Shown piece by piece: positions 63,065-64,000 of a stretch of DNA of 64,000 nt. The stretch comes from Eumeta japonica (Eukaryota; Arthropoda; Insecta; Lepidoptera; Psychidae), in the NCBI GenBank assembly GCA_005406025.1, contig BGZK01000020.1:1107554-1171553 (forward strand), given 5' to 3'. The stretch's first letter is position 1, and every line of letters starts with the position of its first letter. Position numbers and translations under genes: made by a program. Below the pieces are notes generated by a model. The model was not told the origin of the DNA. It made no database searches and was given only the letters and a program-made list of their open reading frames with translations.

Positions 63065-63260
63065 GTTTACTACAAGCCGAGACGAACAAAACACGTGTGC
63101 CAGCGGCAGACGGGGCCGGCCGCACGCGGCCGCGGCTCGTGACTCCGAATTTGCGCTTCAGAACGGCTGGTGTAACGAGACTCCATTTGTAAAACTCCTA
63201 ACTGCACGCCCGCCGCGTCACGAGCGCGTGTGCACGCGGCACGTTGGAAGTCCTTATGTC
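63065..63260. other. CpG-dense block
   Basis: A GC-rich core GGGGCCGGCCGCACGCGGCC (63,113-63,132) and more CpG-rich DNA up to 63,245. Frames are shadows. Candidate regulatory DNA. Confidence 0.28.
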
Positions 63261-64000
63261 GAGTTTTTGAACTTTTTTTTTTGAAACATTTAGTTTAAAA
63301 AATCGTCACGTTTGCGCGTCGTGCTTGCCCGACTCGAGACTACGCGGATTATTTGAATGTAAAACATATGTATCTTGAATACGCTGTCATAAACCCTCAA
63401 TCGCATAAGTGTTTGTTTAATAATAATTTTATTTCATTACAAATTAAGTTGAACAATAATTACAACAGCGATAATTTTATTTGTCTAATAGAATAAGCTT
63501 TTGTTAGAGACAAAAAGGAATCTTTTGCTCAAACCTCATTTATACTAATTATTTTAAATCTCAAATAAAATAAAAATTATTTGTATACAAGGTTTCGCTT
63601 CTTATGCATGTACACCGATATGCAGACATTTTTTACTGACTACGGGAAAAACGTGCCGTGTAAGAAGCTTCAACGCATATTGCATACCGCAATTGTGATT
63701 TGTTTGAATTAGCGGTGCACGTGTATGCGAAATATGAACATGCACACGCGTGCAAAAGGAGCGTATTATGTACACGCATAATCTACTATAACGTCCCATT
63801 GAAGACGAGTCCCTCGTAAATACACAGAGGTTATTGGGTCGCAGACCCCTGTACGTTATTGGAAATTTGCTTGTTGCGAAATTTACACTTTGTTGAAGCC
63901 TCCCTGAACCGTCCCTCATGTACTAATCTGCTCGTGAAGATCTGATCGTTCTTCACGATCACATTAAATGTCGACCAGTATCCCCAACTGCAGTCAGATT

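Larger units (their letters stand above)
43066..64000 (+). other. presumed long first intron (open to window end)
   Basis: If the leader exon at 42849-43065 is real, no acceptor followed by a recognisable coding exon appears before the window ends, so the intron would be over 20.9 kb. The interval is AT-rich with interspersed CpG-dense blocks (entered separately). No tRNA, rRNA or known protein domain was found. Reading frames of 60-124 codons inside it are chance frames or shadows of GC-rich blocks. Long first introns full of islands are common in developmental regulators, but the link is inference. Confidence 0.35.

Noticed and set aside
1..64000. CRISPR arrays, bacterial operons, rRNA genes
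   Set aside because: The DNA is clearly eukaryotic, with insect transposons and splice/TATA signals. No regularly spaced identical repeats or rRNA-like sequence was seen.

Overview
This window is 64 kb of AT-rich, gene-poor animal DNA. It is most probably from a moth or butterfly (Lepidoptera). I infer this from a cecropia-type mariner, an insect copia-like LTR element, a non-LTR element with a CAAATT-type tail, and several repeats ending in the ...GCTAG|T terminus that is very common in lepidopteran genomes. CpG-dense blocks in otherwise AT-rich DNA also fit. The species cannot be named from the sequence. There is no complete protein-coding gene: nearly every reading frame of 60-130 codons is a chance frame, a shadow of a simple repeat, or transposon debris.

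Layout. Positions 1-24,000 are non-coding, with degenerate dispersed repeats: a tandem ~151-bp repeat (2.3-2.7 kb), Helitron-like remnants (about 3.0, 9.3, 10.8-11.4 and 13.4-13.6 kb), a ~115-bp minisatellite (5.4-5.8 kb) and a dead mariner (12.0-13.2 kb, reverse strand). From 24 to 28.5 kb there is a transposon cluster: an unidentified reverse-strand coding remnant (24.07-24.48 kb), a young copia-type LTR retrotransposon with intact 5-bp target duplication and a large internal deletion (24,983-26,687), and a 5'-truncated LINE (27.5-28.4 kb). Positions 28.5-42.6 kb are again mostly unannotated, with more Helitron-like remnants, hexamer arrays and CpG-rich blocks.

The best candidate for a real gene is at 42,780-43,066 on the + strand. 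It has a TATATAAG box, an arthropod TCAGT initiator 33 bp downstream, a leader of about 217 nt with no ATG, and a consensus splice donor. No convincing coding exon follows on the + strand, so the remaining 21 kb is read, as an inference, as the start of a long first intron. A long non-coding RNA is the alternative. That 21 kb holds CpG-dense blocks, one with a dense cluster of homeodomain cores (55.5-55.6 kb), and three of the window's six CRE-type TGACGTCA octamers. This resembles the cis-regulatory landscape of a developmental gene.

Unexplained structure that stands out: a set of perfect or near-perfect short inverted repeats with 16-22-bp arms, far beyond chance; a miRNA-precursor-sized hairpin near 49.4 kb; and nine degenerate hexamer arrays, four of which share one polarity relative to a Helitron-like terminus. 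All identifications come from reading motifs by eye; no database search was possible.
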